From positions 1 to 13,429 of the forward strand of contig CAZYSK010000125.1 in NCBI GenBank assembly GCA_964649415.1: a DNA stretch of 13,429 nt, read 5' to 3'. The notes beneath the pieces are model-generated. The model made no database searches and had not been told where the DNA came from. It saw nothing but the letters and a program-made list of their open reading frames with translations. This DNA comes from CAZYSK01 sp964649415 (GTDB lineage Bacteria > Chloroflexota > Anaerolineae > B4-G1). Below, one piece after another: positions 13,303 through 13,429 of this stretch. The translations under genes were made by a program, and so were the position numbers. The first letter of the stretch is position 1. Each line of letters begins with the position of its first letter.

Positions 13303-13429
13303 CACACACAAGATACACAATGCGCAACACGTGGTCCGTACGGGCAACCTTTGGCTGCCTGGCGTGATGCGCAGCATAGAGTGCGGTAAAAGTCAAACCC
13401 GAATTCAGGGTGGGAAACGAACCTTAGCA
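13303..13429. other. Downstream gap, no gene supported
   Basis: The last 127 bp carry no convincing gene. A weak hairpin, GGCAACC (13343-13349) with GGCTGCC (13353-13359), has a 3-nt loop and one mismatch. It has no T-run, so it is at best a poor terminator for the aminotransferase. A 15-codon frame from ATG 13320 has no ribosome-binding site and is not called. Confidence 0.5.

Noticed and set aside
13343..13359. Terminator after the aminotransferase
   Set aside because: The stem has a mismatch, a 3-nt loop and no T-run; too weak to call.

Overview
The window is GC-rich bacterial chromosome. I infer a member of the Chloroflexota (Anaerolineae or a related class), with moderate confidence. 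Three things point that way: a huge modular secreted beta-sandwich protein, an 'LPVALRGF' motif inside it resembling the 'YLPLVLRN' motif common in secreted proteins of that phylum, and a serine hydroxymethyltransferase fused to a glycine-cleavage T-protein. No rRNA, tRNA, CRISPR array or intact transposase is visible.

Layout. Positions 1-75 hold the last 24 codons of an unidentified gene. It is followed 2 bp later by a complete glutamine-dependent NAD+ synthetase gene (nadE, 78-1802), probably in the same operon. A low-GC gap (1803-2289) carries a 25-bp direct repeat (ribosome-binding site plus start codon) around a 98-bp element with 15-bp inverted ends, then a strong sigma70-type promoter. 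That promoter drives a ~2,089-residue secreted protein (2290-8559). It has a signal peptide, seven propeller-type repeats, a BACON-like domain, a CARDB-like domain, a zincin-like domain with a broken zinc motif, several Ig/FN3-like domains, and a duplicated three-domain block at the C-terminus. A hairpin (8561-8603) closes this gene and faces the convergent gene that follows.

On the minus strand, 8654-11890 encodes a 1,078-residue SHMT-GcvT fusion. Between its two enzymes lies a segment that aligns without gaps to the N-terminal part of the T-protein domain but lacks its conserved Asp pair. Divergently oriented on the plus strand, 12232-13302 encodes a class V PLP aminotransferase of the alanine/serine-glyoxylate type. 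The two genes are served by back-to-back promoters whose -35 boxes are 16 bp apart.

The right-hand genes fit one pathway: the aminotransferase can make glycine from glyoxylate, and the fusion protein can couple T-protein (glycine to methylene-tetrahydrofolate) with SHMT (glycine plus methylene-THF to serine). The partners GcvP, GcvH and Lpd are not in the window. The giant protein appears unrelated to this metabolism and is probably an extracellular or cell-surface protein.
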